Source: Bacillus spizizenii TU-B-10 (GTDB taxonomy: Bacteria; Bacillota; Bacilli; Bacillales; Bacillaceae). From it: a DNA stretch of 64,000 nucleotides. Of the stretch, positions 19,867-28,944 are shown one piece after another (position 1 is the stretch's first letter; each line of letters starts with the position of its first letter). A model generated the notes under the pieces. That model searched no databases and had not been told where the DNA came from. It saw nothing but the letters and a program-made list of their open reading frames with translations. The stretch is from the NCBI RefSeq assembly GCF_000227465.1, contig NC_016047.1, forward strand, positions 1,778,857-1,842,856, in the 5' to 3' direction. Both the position numbers and the translations under genes were made by a program.

Positions 19867-20611
19867 TATCATTAAACAAGAATCATCTTTTTCTCCACAA
19901 AAGGAAAGAAGAAAACTCTCTGTACAAGAGGTGCGTATCGATCATTCTCATCTTTTGCAGGCTGAAGAGAACCCAGAAGCGCTTATGGCTCGAGTGAAAG
20001 AGGAAGCTGACCGGATTTCTGAGCAGGCAAACAGCCATATAGAAAATATTCGCCGTCAAATTGAGCAGGAAAAAAATGATTGGTCGGCTGAAAAACAGAA
20101 GCTTATTGAGGAAGCAAAAGCCGAGGGCTTTGAACAAGGTGTGGTATTAGGAAAAGCTGAGGCGCTTCAACAGTATGGCGAGCTGATCGACCAAGCAAAC
20201 AGCATAACTGAAATGTCCAGAAAAGCTGTTGAGAATAAGCTTGAAGACGCTAATGAAGAAATCGTTGAGCTTGCCGTTGCACTAGCTAAAAAAGTTTGGC
20301 AGCAAAAATCTGATGATAAAGAGGCTTTTCTCCTGCTAGTGAAACAGGTCATAAACGAAGTAAAGGAATATGACGATATCTCAATATATGTGGATCCATA
20401 TTACTATGAGACAGTCTTTCAGCAAAAGGATGAAATTCAGCAGCTGCTTTATAAAGAATGCCGGCTTGGCATATATGCTGATGAAAAAGCTCAAAAAGGA
20501 TCTTGTTATATTGAAACACCTTTTGGCAGGGTAGATGCGAGTGTTGACACACAATTGATGCAATTGAAAGATAAACTTCTGACAGCGCTGGAAGCGGGTG
20601 CAGCTGAATGA
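19859..20611 (+). CDS. fliH: Flagellar export ATPase regulator FliH
   Basis: FliH is the stator-like regulator of the FliI export ATPase and links it to the C ring. The product is 250 residues from a TTG at 19859 that overlaps the end of fliG. The N-terminal half is strongly coiled-coil (IRRQIEQEKNDWSAEKQKLIEEAKAEGFEQG), and the C-terminal half is the E-type ATPase-stalk-like domain (EEIVELAVALAKKVW...GSCYIETPFGRVDASVDTQL). A ribosome site GGCGGAGGGG lies in the fliG coding end. It overlaps fliI by ATGA. Confidence 0.93.
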   Translation: MSNIIKQESSFSPQKERRKLSVQEVRIDHSHLLQAEENPEALMARVKEEADRISEQANSHIENIRRQIEQEKNDWSAEKQKLIEEAKAEGFEQGVVLGKAEALQQYGELIDQANSITEMSRKAVENKLEDANEEIVELAVALAKKVWQQKSDDKEAFLLLVKQVINEVKEYDDISIYVDPYYYETVFQQKDEIQQLLYKECRLGIYADEKAQKGSCYIETPFGRVDASVDTQLMQLKDKLLTALEAGAAE

Positions 20612-21924
20612 AGACACAGAGTCTGATAGATTGCATAGAAATGACGGACTCGTATAAACGGTACGGAAAAGTCAAGCGGGTGATCGGCCTGATGATTGAA
20701 TCAAAAGGGCCTGCAAGCTCAATTGGCGACGTGTGCCTGATTTATGCAAAAGGGCAATCTGGGAACGTCATAAAAGCTGAGGTTGTCGGCTTCCAGGAAG
20801 AAAATATTTTGCTTATGCCTTATTTAGAGGCTGCAAGCATTGCACCCGGCAGCATTGTAGAAGCCACCGGTGAATCTCTTCGGGTTAAAGTCGGAGCCGG
20901 GCTGATCGGACAAGTCATCGATGCTTTTGGAGAGCCGCTTGACGGCAAGCTTTTGCCGAAAGGGCTTTCGCCTGTATCGACGGAGCAATCACCGCCCAAT
21001 CCGATGAAACGGCCGCCTATCCGTGAAAAGATGGGTGTCGGAGTCAGATCAATTGACAGCTTGCTGACAGTCGGTAAAGGCCAGCGGATTGGCATTTTTG
21101 CAGGAAGCGGTGTCGGAAAAAGCACACTAATGGGGATGATCGCCAAGCAGACAGAGGCTGACTTAAACGTCATTGCACTTGTTGGGGAACGCGGGCGAGA
21201 GGTTAGGGAGTTTATTGAAAAAGATCTTGGGGATGAGGGTCTGAAACGATCGATTGTAGTCGTTGCCACCTCAGATCAGCCAGCACTAATGAGATTGAAA
21301 GCGGCATATACAGCAACGGCAATTGCTGAGTATTTCCGCGATAAAGGCCAAAATGTCATGTTTATGATGGATTCTGTTACAAGGGTGGCAATGGCGCAGC
21401 GTGAGATTGGACTGGCCGCCGGAGAGCCTCCGACGACAAAAGGCTATACACCTTCTGTGTTCGCTATTTTACCTCGTTTATTAGAACGAACGGGTGCAAA
21501 TGAGCACGGAACCATTACCGCGTTTTATACAGTATTGGTAGACGGGGATGACATGAATGAGCCGATTGCTGACACTGTTCGCGGAATTTTAGACGGACAT
21601 ATTGTATTGGACAGGGCGCTTGCCAATAAAGGCCAGTTTCCTGCAGTTAATATACTAAAAAGCATCAGCAGGGTGATGTCAAACATATCGACAAGGCAAC
21701 ACCTAGATGCAGCAAATAAATTCCGTGAACTTTTATCGACATATCAAAATTCGGAAGATCTCATTAATATCGGAGCTTACAAAAGAGGATCCTCAAGAGA
21801 AATTGATGAAGCGATACAATTTTATCCGCAACTTATTCAATTTTTAAAACAGGGAACAGACGAATCAGCATTATTAGAAGAAAGTATTGCTGCATTAACT
21901 AGTTTGACAGGAAATGAGGAATAA
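20608..21924 (+). CDS. fliI: Flagellum-specific export ATPase FliI
   Basis: FliI is the hexameric ATPase that unloads substrates and chaperones at the export gate. The 438-residue product is F1-beta-like, with Walker A GIFAGSGVGKSTLMG near residue 165-175, ALVGERGREVREFIE, and Walker B VMFMMDSVTRVAMAQREIGL. The C-terminal helical domain carries the substrate-handling region. It is coupled to fliH by a 4-base overlap, and fliJ follows after 2 bases, giving the usual fliHIJ block. Confidence 0.98.
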   Translation: MKTQSLIDCIEMTDSYKRYGKVKRVIGLMIESKGPASSIGDVCLIYAKGQSGNVIKAEVVGFQEENILLMPYLEAASIAPGSIVEATGESLRVKVGAGLIGQVIDAFGEPLDGKLLPKGLSPVSTEQSPPNPMKRPPIREKMGVGVRSIDSLLTVGKGQRIGIFAGSGVGKSTLMGMIAKQTEADLNVIALVGERGREVREFIEKDLGDEGLKRSIVVVATSDQPALMRLKAAYTATAIAEYFRDKGQNVMFMMDSVTRVAMAQREIGLAAGEPPTTKGYTPSVFAILPRLLERTGANEHGTITAFYTVLVDGDDMNEPIADTVRGILDGHIVLDRALANKGQFPAVNILKSISRVMSNISTRQHLDAANKFRELLSTYQNSEDLINIGAYKRGSSREIDEAIQFYPQLIQFLKQGTDESALLEESIAALTSLTGNEE

Positions 21925-21926
21925 AC

Positions 21927-22370
21927 GTGGCTTATCAATTTAGATTCCAGAAGCTGCTGGAACTAAAAGAAAATGAGAAAGATCAATCCTTATCCGAATA
22001 TCAGCAATCCGTTTCTGAATTTGAAAACGTTGCTGAAAAGTTATATGAGAATATGAGCAAAAAGGAATTGCTTGAACAAGATAAGGAAAAGAAATTGAAA
22101 AGCGGCATGAGTGTACAAGAAATGAGGCATTACCAGCAATTTGTCTCAAATCTTGAAAATACGATTTATCACTACCAAAAGCTAGTTATTATGAAAAGAA
22201 ATCAAATGAATCAAAAACAAGAAATTTTGACAGAGAAAAATATTGAAGTGAAAAAGTTTGAAAAAATGCGTGAAAAACAGTTTAAAATGTTTGCTATTGA
22301 AGACAAAGCTGCAGAGATGAAAGAAATGGATGATATTTCGATTAAGCAGTTTATGATTCAAGGCCATTAG
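21927..22370 (+). CDS. fliJ: Flagellar export protein FliJ
   Basis: FliJ is the coiled-coil stalk of the export ATPase and a chaperone-escort factor. The 147-residue product starts at GTG 21927 (MAYQFRFQKLLELKENEKDQSL) and is nearly entirely heptad-repeat helix with high Lys, Glu and Gln content. Sequence conservation in this family is low, so the call also leans on the position directly after fliI and the MxYxFRFQKLLEL start, which is typical of Bacillus FliJ. Confidence 0.94.
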   Translation: MAYQFRFQKLLELKENEKDQSLSEYQQSVSEFENVAEKLYENMSKKELLEQDKEKKLKSGMSVQEMRHYQQFVSNLENTIYHYQKLVIMKRNQMNQKQEILTEKNIEVKKFEKMREKQFKMFAIEDKAAEMKEMDDISIKQFMIQGH

Positions 22371-22381
22371 GAGCGAATGTA

Positions 22382-22996
22382 ATGTCCGGCAAAAAGAAAG
22401 AATCAGGTAAGTTCCGTTCGGTTTTGCTTATCATTATCCTTCCGCTGATGTTTCTTCTAATCGCAGGGGGGATTGTTCTTTGGGCTGCTGGTGTCAATGT
22501 TTTAAAGCCGATACAGGAAGCGGCGGCAAAAACGCCGGTTCTAAAAGAATTGGTTCCTGAAACCGAAAATAAAAAAGACACAGCATCAAGTAAGGATAGC
22601 AGTAATACGGCAGCTCTGGAAAAGACCATTAAGGATCAAAAAAGTGAAATCAGTATATTGAATAAAGATTTAGAAACGAGTAAATCTGAAATCGACAGAC
22701 TCAATCAAAAGATCCGTTCACTTGAAAAGACGGCGGAGGATCAAAAAAAGTCATCAAAAGATAATACTGAAAATGCATCAGGCTCGAATTCTTCTTCTGA
22801 AAATGACAAAGTGATCAGTGTATATAAAAGCATGGACAGCGGAAAGGCCGCTAAAATTATTGCCCAATTAAAGGAGCAAGAAGCGCTGAAAATATTGAAT
22901 GGCCTAAGCAAAAAGCAGCTTGCTGACATATTGGCGAAGATGACTCCTGAGCAAGCAGCAACTTATACAGAAAAAATTGCTGCCAGCCAAGAATAG
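22382..22996 (+). CDS. ylxF: YlxF, membrane-anchored MotE-like protein of the fla/che operon
   Basis: This 204-residue protein has an N-terminal cytoplasmic basic stretch and one membrane helix (about 14-38, VLLIIILPLMFLLIAGGIVLW). A coiled coil follows (about 80-125), and a C-terminal domain VYKSMDSGKAAKIIAQLKEQEALKILNGLSKKQLADILAKMTPEQAATYT resembles the MgtE N-terminal/MotE fold. MotE-like proteins in other bacteria chaperone MotC or MotB-type factors; the exact role here is not established. It lies between fliJ and fliK, suggesting a structural or export role. Confidence 0.9.
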   Translation: MSGKKKESGKFRSVLLIIILPLMFLLIAGGIVLWAAGVNVLKPIQEAAAKTPVLKELVPETENKKDTASSKDSSNTAALEKTIKDQKSEISILNKDLETSKSEIDRLNQKIRSLEKTAEDQKKSSKDNTENASGSNSSSENDKVISVYKSMDSGKAAKIIAQLKEQEALKILNGLSKKQLADILAKMTPEQAATYTEKIAASQE

Positions 22997-23008
22997 GGGG
23001 AATTAAAG

Positions 23009-24472
23009 GTGAAGCTGCTTGAATTGGCAGGACCTTTGCTGCAAACCACAGCGGGTACTGCGGCTAAAACCATGAAAAGCAACCAGGGAGTTTTTCAAAA
23101 CTGGCTTATGTCTGAGACCGGATTGAGTGAACTCTCAGAACAAGGAAAGGGAGCTCCTGATTTCAGTGATCAGCTTTTAGCAGATGCGCTTAAAAAAATC
23201 AGTGATTGGCTAAATGCAAGTCCTGAAGATCAAGACAAACAAAAAGCGGAACTTCTGCAAACATTAAGCAAACTAACAGGGAAGCAGTTGGATGAAACCG
23301 CTCAGCAAATGCTGCAGCATCTGTTGCAAGCAGTTGAATCAAAAATGTCCGGCGGGATGGATCAATTACTCGCTGAAGCGGAAAAAATCATTTCAGAAGG
23401 TAAAACGGCTCTTGCTGCCAATGATTCTGCTGCAGACATTAATGGAGAACTGAAGTTTGATACAGAGCAACCAAATCAGGAGAATGAAGTATCTGAGGAT
23501 GATAAAGAACTTGTCCTTATCCAGATGTTCATTAGTCAGCTGCTAGAAGGGAATAAGCTGTCTGACCGTGGGAATAGCAATGAAGCTCATGTCATTTATC
23601 AGAATAGAGATCAATTTCTTTCTGCATTAGAAAAAAAGGGCGTATCTCAGCAGCTGATTCAGGATCTTAAACAGCAAATATTCACTAAAGATGAGTCAAG
23701 TTCAAAACTTTATTCGATGACAGCGTCAGAGCTGAAAAGTTTTCAAAGCTTAATGGAACAAATGTCTATGCTTCCTCAAAAAGGGACTAAAGAATGGAAT
23801 TTAGCTGAAAGTCAGCTGAAAGCTTTCTTGTTATCGAAATCATCCGAATCATCGCAAGACTTTGGAAAGCGTGTCCTCGCACCGCTCTCGCAACACTCAT
23901 CCAGCAAAAGTGCATCCGATGTTTCTGGAAGTATTCAGCCTGTAGATAGTAAATCAGGACTCCAAATGCTGTTTTCAGGATACCGGGGCACTGGAGGAGT
24001 TCAAACACTTGATCTGCACCAGCTCTCATCTGATTTACCGGCTGCCGAAACAAAAACGGTGGCTGATCAAGTGATCAATGCGTGGAAGCAAATGAAATAT
24101 ACGCCATTCGGCAGATCGACGGGAAGTTTCACCATTCGGCTGAACCCTGAACATTTAGGATTTGTCACAATCAAGCTGACAAATGAAAATGGGATGTTTC
24201 AGAGTAAAATCATTGCATCGAGCCAATCAGCAAAAGAACTGCTTGAACAGCATCTTCCTCAGCTGAAGCAATCATTGCCGAATATGGCCGTCCAAATTGA
24301 CCGTTTTACTCTCCCTGTCCAAAGCGGGGATCAGCCGATATACGGCCAGCTTGCTGATGAACAGAAACAGCAGCAAGAGGGGCAGAGACAGCAAAAACAG
24401 AAAAAGCAATCAAATGATTTCGGCGATCTCCTCGATGAAGTGTCGACGGTTGAAATGGAGGAAGAAGAATGA
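23009..24472 (+). CDS. fliK: Flagellar hook-length control protein FliK
   Basis: FliK measures hook length and switches the FlhB gate to late substrates. The 487-residue product starts at GTG 23009 after AGGGGGAATTAAAG. It has a variable, Gln/Ser/Lys-rich N-terminal ruler region and a conserved C-terminal switch domain (FTIRLNPEHLGFVTIKLTNENGMFQSKIIASSQSAKELLEQHLPQLKQSL). The tail is Gln-rich (EQKQQQEGQRQQKQKKQ) and acidic. It overlaps flgD by 4 bases. Compare ylqG, whose C-terminal region looks related. Confidence 0.96.
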   Translation: MKLLELAGPLLQTTAGTAAKTMKSNQGVFQNWLMSETGLSELSEQGKGAPDFSDQLLADALKKISDWLNASPEDQDKQKAELLQTLSKLTGKQLDETAQQMLQHLLQAVESKMSGGMDQLLAEAEKIISEGKTALAANDSAADINGELKFDTEQPNQENEVSEDDKELVLIQMFISQLLEGNKLSDRGNSNEAHVIYQNRDQFLSALEKKGVSQQLIQDLKQQIFTKDESSSKLYSMTASELKSFQSLMEQMSMLPQKGTKEWNLAESQLKAFLLSKSSESSQDFGKRVLAPLSQHSSSKSASDVSGSIQPVDSKSGLQMLFSGYRGTGGVQTLDLHQLSSDLPAAETKTVADQVINAWKQMKYTPFGRSTGSFTIRLNPEHLGFVTIKLTNENGMFQSKIIASSQSAKELLEQHLPQLKQSLPNMAVQIDRFTLPVQSGDQPIYGQLADEQKQQQEGQRQQKQKKQSNDFGDLLDEVSTVEMEEEE

Positions 24473-24891
24473 CTTCTATAAGTTCAGAATATAAACTGCC
24501 TGAAAAAACAAGCACTGTGAAGACTAGCAATAGCAGCTTGGGGAAAGATGAGTTCTTAAAAATATTAATGACCCAAGTCCAAAACCAAGATCCGCTCAAC
24601 CCGGTTGATGACAAAGAATTTATCAGTCAGATGGCGACTTTTTCAAGCCTGGAGCAAATGATGAACATGAATAAGACCATGACTCAATTCGTTGAAAATC
24701 AAGATCCGTTTACTTCGTATGTTGATTGGCTGGGAAAAGAAGTATCTTGGACTGATGGTCAAAGTACTACAGATAAAACTGGCACAGTTAGCTCTGTTAA
24801 GCATTCTAAAGGAAACTATTATCTCATTCTGGATGATGGGACCGAGATTAATCCGTGGAATGTAATGTCTGTAGCACAGTCTTCTAAATAA
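24469..24891 (+). CDS. flgD: Hook cap / hook assembly scaffold protein FlgD (YlxG)
   Basis: FlgD caps the growing hook and permits FlgE polymerisation. The 140-residue product has the conserved N-terminal segment LGKDEFLKILMTQVQNQDPLNPVDDKEFISQMATFSSLEQM, the signature of FlgD. It is shorter than enterobacterial FlgD because the large C-terminal Tudor/FnIII region is reduced to a compact beta domain (LGKEVSWTDG...VMSVAQ). It is coupled to fliK and precedes the hook gene. Confidence 0.96.
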   Translation: MTSISSEYKLPEKTSTVKTSNSSLGKDEFLKILMTQVQNQDPLNPVDDKEFISQMATFSSLEQMMNMNKTMTQFVENQDPFTSYVDWLGKEVSWTDGQSTTDKTGTVSSVKHSKGNYYLILDDGTEINPWNVMSVAQSSK

Positions 24892-24912
24892 AAAAATCTG
24901 GGGGAATTTATT

Positions 24913-25707
24913 ATGTTACGTTCACTTTATTCTGGAATTAGCGGTATGAAAAACTTTCAAACAAAGCTTGACGTTATCGGCAACAACATTGCCAACGTGA
25001 ATACAGTAGGATTCAAAAAGAGCCGTGTTACCTTTAAAGATATGGTAAGCCAAACGATTGCCGGCGGTTCTGCGGCTGGTGCAACTATCGGCGGTACGAA
25101 CTCTAAGCAGATCGGTTTAGGTTCATCTTCTGGCACAATTGATACAATTCATTCAACAAGCGCAACACAAAGTACAGGAAGAACACTTGATTTAGCGATT
25201 GACGGCGATGGGTACTTTAGAATTGATACAGGCGACGGAACAGCTTATACAAGAGCAGGAAACTTCTATTTAGATAATACCGGAACACTGGTTACAGGTG
25301 ATGGCTACCATGTATTAAATATGAATGGTGGAACAATTCAAATACCTACAGATGCACAAAGTTTTAGTATTGGTTCTGATGGAAAGGTGTCAATTGTTGA
25401 TGCAGGCGGTCAAACGCAAGACGGAGGACAAATCGGGATTGTCACTTTTGCAAACAGTGACGGTTTGGATAAAATCGGAAGCAACTTATACCGTGAGTCT
25501 TTAAACTCTGGGACTGCCAGTGCAGCCAACCAGCCTGGTGATGGAGGTACAGGTTCACTTAAATCAGGATTTCTCGAAATGTCTAACGTTGATTTAACTG
25601 ACGAATTTACTGAAATGATCGTTGCCCAGCGCGGATTCCAATCAAACTCAAAAATTATTACAACATCTGATGAAATCCTTCAAGAACTGGTTAACCTTAA
25701 ACGTTAA
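24913..25707 (+). CDS. flgE: Flagellar hook protein FlgE (formerly annotated FlgG)
   Basis: FlgE is the hook filament subunit. The 264-residue product begins MLRSLYSGISGMKNFQTKLDVIGNNIANVNTVGFKKSRVTF, the axial N-terminal motif. It has central beta domains (LDLAIDGDGYFRI, AYTRAGNF) and ends with FTEMIVAQRGFQSNSKIITTSDEILQELVNLKR. It is much shorter than the enterobacterial hook protein and was historically called FlgG in Bacillus. A GGGGGAATTT site precedes ATG 24913. A G-rich leader and hairpin separate it from swrD. Confidence 0.95.
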   Translation: MLRSLYSGISGMKNFQTKLDVIGNNIANVNTVGFKKSRVTFKDMVSQTIAGGSAAGATIGGTNSKQIGLGSSSGTIDTIHSTSATQSTGRTLDLAIDGDGYFRIDTGDGTAYTRAGNFYLDNTGTLVTGDGYHVLNMNGGTIQIPTDAQSFSIGSDGKVSIVDAGGQTQDGGQIGIVTFANSDGLDKIGSNLYRESLNSGTASAANQPGDGGTGSLKSGFLEMSNVDLTDEFTEMIVAQRGFQSNSKIITTSDEILQELVNLKR

Positions 25708-25716
25708 GGAGGGAGG

Positions 25717-25738
25717 GGAGGCGAGTAATCGCTTCTCC
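25717..25738 (+). promoter_or_regulatory. Hairpin over the ribosome-binding region between flgE and swrD
   Basis: GGAG-GCGA (25717-25724) pairs with TCGC-TT-CTCC (25729-25738) around a GTAA loop with a two-base bulge, followed by GCTGTTTT. The only Shine-Dalgarno-like sequence before swrD (AGGAGGGAGGGGAGG, from about 25707) runs into this stem and ends well over 20 bases from the ATG. It may limit swrD translation, act as a partial attenuator, or bring the upstream ribosome site closer when folded. Confidence 0.55.
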
Positions 25739-25746
25739 GCTGTTTT

Positions 25747-25962
25747 ATGATTAAAGTAACCCGTTTGAATGGGCAGCCCTTTACACTGAATGCGCTATTT
25801 ATTGAACAGATTGAATGCTTTCCGGATACTACAATCACTCTGTCAAATGGTAAGAAGTTTGTAGTAAAAGAAGATGAAGAAGCTGTTCTGGAAAAGATCG
25901 CATCTTTCTACCGAAAAATACAAATATTTTCAATGGATCAAGGAATAGAGGAACCGGAATGA
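25747..25962 (+). CDS. swrD: Swarming motility protein SwrD (FlbD family, YlzI)
   Basis: SwrD is a small FlbD-like protein reported to raise flagellar motor power for swarming in B. subtilis. The 71-residue product is [47 protein letters not shown]..., the complete FlbD fold. No other start codon is possible because an in-frame stop lies at 25726, and no ribosome site sits within 20 bases of the ATG. Its stop overlaps the fliL ATG by 4 bases. Confidence 0.95.
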   Translation: MIKVTRLNGQPFTLNALFIEQIECFPDTTITLSNGKKFVVKEDEEAVLEKIASFYRKIQIFSMDQGIEEPE

Positions 25963-26384
25963 AGAAAAAATTAATTGTCATTTTACTAATTATTCTTATC
26001 GTAATTGGTGCTCTCGGGGCGGCGGCTTATTTTGTTTTAGGCGGAAAGTCCGAAGAAAAAAGTGAAGCGAAAAAAAGTATTGATGAAATCGTTGCATCTT
26101 CTGTTGATGTAGAAGAGATCACAACAAATTTAAAGTCTGATAACATTATCCGGCTTGCTATTAAACTTGAAACTGACTCTGATAAATCAAAAGAAGAACT
26201 TGAAAAACGTGATTTTCAAGTGAAGGATGCTGTGATATCACTGCTGGCTGATACGAATGCTAATGAGATTGAGGGAGACAAGGGAAAAGAAGCCTTTAAG
26301 AAGGAACTAAAAGATAAATTAAATAGCTACCTCCAAGAAGGAAAAGTAGAAAAAGTGTATATTACCTCCTTTAATCTGCAATAA
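25959..26384 (+). CDS. fliL: Flagellar basal-body-associated protein FliL
   Basis: FliL is a single-pass membrane protein that surrounds or stabilises stator units. The 141-residue product has a short basic start, one membrane helix (about 4-28, [23 protein letters not shown]), a Lys/Ser-rich linker and a C-terminal stomatin-like domain ([38 protein letters not shown]). It is translationally coupled to swrD through ATGA. fliM starts 33 bases after its stop. Confidence 0.97.
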   Translation: MKKKLIVILLIILIVIGALGAAAYFVLGGKSEEKSEAKKSIDEIVASSVDVEEITTNLKSDNIIRLAIKLETDSDKSKEELEKRDFQVKDAVISLLADTNANEIEGDKGKEAFKKELKDKLNSYLQEGKVEKVYITSFNLQ

Positions 26385-26417
26385 ACAATCATTTGACAGA
26401 ATACGGAGGTGAGGAAA

Positions 26418-27416
26418 ATGTCAGGAGAAGTTCTCTCCCAAAATGAAATAGATGCACTACTTTCTGCAATATCAACCGGTGAAATGGACGCTGAAGAGCT
26501 GAAAAAAGAAGAAAAAGAGAAGAAAGTGAAAGTTTATGATTTCAAACGTGCACTGCGGTTTTCAAAGGATCAGATCCGCAGTTTAACGAGAATTCATGAC
26601 AATTTTGCAAGACTTCTTACTACTCACTTTTCTGCTCAGCTAAGGACCTATATTCACATATCTGTCAGCTCTGTTGACCAGGTCCCGTATGAGGAATTTA
26701 TCAGATCCATCCCGAACATGACGATACTGAATCTATTTGATGTCCATCCGATGGAAGGCAGAATTATGATGGAGGTTAATCCGACAATTGCATATACGAT
26801 GATGGATCGGGTAATGGGCGGAATTGGAATCAGTCATAATAAGGTTGACAGCTTGACAGAAATTGAAACAAAAATCATTTCTAATTTATTTGAAAATGCA
26901 CTGGGAAATTATAAAGAAGCTTGGCAGTCAATTGCTGATATTGAACCGGAAATGACTGAGTTTGAAGTGAATCCGCAATTCGTTCAGATGGTATCACCTA
27001 ATGAAACAGTCGTGGTAATCTCACTCAATACCCAAATCGGTGAAATCAGCGGTGTTATAAATCTTTGTATCCCGCATATCGTCCTCGAGCCGCTCATACC
27101 GAAGCTTTCAGTCCACTATTGGATGCAATCAGATAGAAATGAGCCAAAGCCTGAGGAAACAAAGTCGCTTGAAAAACGTATCATGACAGCACAAATACCT
27201 GTCGTGGCCGAGCTCGGCACATCTGAACTGACAATAGAAGAGTTTTTAAGTTTAGAAGTCGGAGACTGCATAACTTTGGACAAATCAGTCACGGATCCTC
27301 TTACTGTATTGGTCGGAGATAAGCCGAAATTTTTAGGACAAGCCGGCCGGGTGAATCGAAAACAGGCAGTGCAAATTTTAGATCACGACATAAGAGGTGA
27401 ACAAGATGGAGAATAA
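26418..27416 (+). CDS. fliM: Flagellar motor switch protein FliM
   Basis: FliM is the C-ring protein that binds CheY-P. The 332-residue product starts MSGEVLSQNEIDALLSAI; this LSQNEIDALL peptide is the CheY-binding motif. A CheC-like middle domain (PYEEFIRSIPNMTILNLF, MDRVMGGIG) and a C-terminal SpoA domain (VVAELGTSELTIEEFLSLEVGDCITLD) follow. ATG 26418 is chosen over the in-frame GTG at 26409 because GGAGGTGAGG precedes it. It overlaps fliY by 11 bases. Confidence 0.98.
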   Translation: MSGEVLSQNEIDALLSAISTGEMDAEELKKEEKEKKVKVYDFKRALRFSKDQIRSLTRIHDNFARLLTTHFSAQLRTYIHISVSSVDQVPYEEFIRSIPNMTILNLFDVHPMEGRIMMEVNPTIAYTMMDRVMGGIGISHNKVDSLTEIETKIISNLFENALGNYKEAWQSIADIEPEMTEFEVNPQFVQMVSPNETVVVISLNTQIGEISGVINLCIPHIVLEPLIPKLSVHYWMQSDRNEPKPEETKSLEKRIMTAQIPVVAELGTSELTIEEFLSLEVGDCITLDKSVTDPLTVLVGDKPKFLGQAGRVNRKQAVQILDHDIRGEQDGE

Positions 27417-28542
27417 TAGATTATCTCAAGATGAGATTGACGCGCTTCTTAACGGCACAGGCAGCACGCCGGATGAGCCAGAGGTTCCGGAAGTACATGA
27501 CTTATCGGAAATGGAGCGTGATGCGATCGGTGAAATCGGAAATATTTCATTCGGCAGTTCTGCGACAGCACTATCAACGCTTTTAAATCAAAAGGTCGAT
27601 ATTACGACTCCAAGTGTAACTGTCATTCCTAAAAGTAAAATCAGCGATGCGTTTCCTGAACCGTATGTAGCGATTGAAGTGAATTATACGGAGGGCTTCA
27701 GCGGCAGCAACCTGCTGGTCGTGGAACAAAATGACGCGGCCATCATTGCTGACTTAATGATCGGGGGAGACGGAAAAGGCGCCGACCCTTCACTGGGTGA
27801 AATCCATTTAAGTGCGGTTCAAGAAGCGATGAACCAAATGATGGGGTCGGCAGCTACATCAATGTCTACTGTATTCAGTAAAAAAATTGATATTTCACCG
27901 CCTCGGGTTGAATTGCTCGATGTTACTGAAGAAAAGGGAACTGACCGTATTCCTGATGATGAAATGCTGGTGAAAGTTTCTTTTAACTTAAAGGTGGGGG
28001 AATTAATAGACTCCAGCATTATGCAGCTTTACCCGCTGACATTTGCGAAAGATTTAATTTCAAGCCTTATGAATACAGGAAATACAGAGGAAGAAACAAC
28101 GTCGCAGCCTGATGTTACATATGAGCAGCCGAAAGAGCCTGTGACGCCAGAGCCGCGTATTGAACCACAGCAACAGCAGCAGCCGCCAAAAAGGCAGGGA
28201 ACACCGAAAAAAGCAGCGCCGGTTCAGGTTTCGCCGGTTGAATTTTCCGCGTTTGATCCAAACGAGGCTTCGCAAGCCCCTATTAACAATCTGGATATGC
28301 TTTTGGATATCCCGCTTTCGATCACTGTTGAGCTTGGCAGAACGAAGAGAAGCGTAAAAGAAATTTTGGAGCTTTCTGCCGGAAGTATTATTGAGCTTGA
28401 TAAATTAGCCGGTGAGCCGGTAGATATTTTAGTTAATCAGCGTATCGTTGCCAAAGGCGAGGTCGTTGTCATTGAAGAAAACTTCGGAGTAAGAGTCACT
28501 GACATTTTAAGCCAGGCAGAGCGCATTAATAATTTAAAATAA
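27406..28542 (+). CDS. fliY: Flagellar motor switch phosphatase FliY
   Basis: FliY replaces FliN in Bacillus: it is both a C-ring component and the main CheY-P phosphatase. The 378-residue product has an N-terminal CheY-binding-like peptide (RLSQDEIDALLNG). Two CheC-type active-site helices follow: EIGNISFGSSATALSTLL and a second AVQEAMNQMMGSAATSMSTVFS. A Pro/Gln linker (about 225-275) leads to a C-terminal SpoA domain (LDMLLDIPLSITVELGRTKRSVKEILELSAGSIIELD). The start ATG 27406 lies inside the end of fliM; an upstream GTG (27397) is less likely. Confidence 0.97.
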   Translation: MENNRLSQDEIDALLNGTGSTPDEPEVPEVHDLSEMERDAIGEIGNISFGSSATALSTLLNQKVDITTPSVTVIPKSKISDAFPEPYVAIEVNYTEGFSGSNLLVVEQNDAAIIADLMIGGDGKGADPSLGEIHLSAVQEAMNQMMGSAATSMSTVFSKKIDISPPRVELLDVTEEKGTDRIPDDEMLVKVSFNLKVGELIDSSIMQLYPLTFAKDLISSLMNTGNTEEETTSQPDVTYEQPKEPVTPEPRIEPQQQQQPPKRQGTPKKAAPVQVSPVEFSAFDPNEASQAPINNLDMLLDIPLSITVELGRTKRSVKEILELSAGSIIELDKLAGEPVDILVNQRIVAKGEVVVIEENFGVRVTDILSQAERINNLK

Positions 28543-28567
28543 CGAAACACAAGGAGAGAGATAGATT

Positions 28568-28930
28568 ATGGCACACAGAATTTTAATTGTAGATGACGCA
28601 GCATTTATGCGAATGATGATTAAAGATATTTTGGTGAAAAACGGTTTTGAAGTAGTAGCGGAAGCTGAAAACGGAGCACAGGCAGTAGAAAAATATAAAG
28701 AGCATTCTCCTGACCTCGTTACTATGGATATCACGATGCCAGAAATGGACGGTATTTCAGCATTAAAAGAAATTAAACAAATTGATGCACAGGCAAGAAT
28801 CATTATGTGTTCTGCTATGGGACAGCAATCAATGGTTATCGATGCTATTCAGGCAGGCGCTAAGGATTTTATCGTAAAACCTTTCCAGGCGGACCGTGTG
28901 CTTGAAGCAATCAACAAAACATTAAGTTAA
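28568..28930 (+). CDS. cheY: Chemotaxis response regulator CheY
   Basis: CheY is the diffusible regulator that, when phosphorylated by CheA, promotes counterclockwise rotation in B. subtilis. The 120-residue single-domain receiver has the acid pair D9/D10, phosphorylation site D54 in TMDITMPEMDG, and K104 in VKPFQADRV. AAGGAGAG precedes ATG 28568. It sits between fliY, its phosphatase, and the export genes. Confidence 0.98.
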   Translation: MAHRILIVDDAAFMRMMIKDILVKNGFEVVAEAENGAQAVEKYKEHSPDLVTMDITMPEMDGISALKEIKQIDAQARIIMCSAMGQQSMVIDAIQAGAKDFIVKPFQADRVLEAINKTLS

Positions 28931-28944
28931 AGGGTGTACGACTG

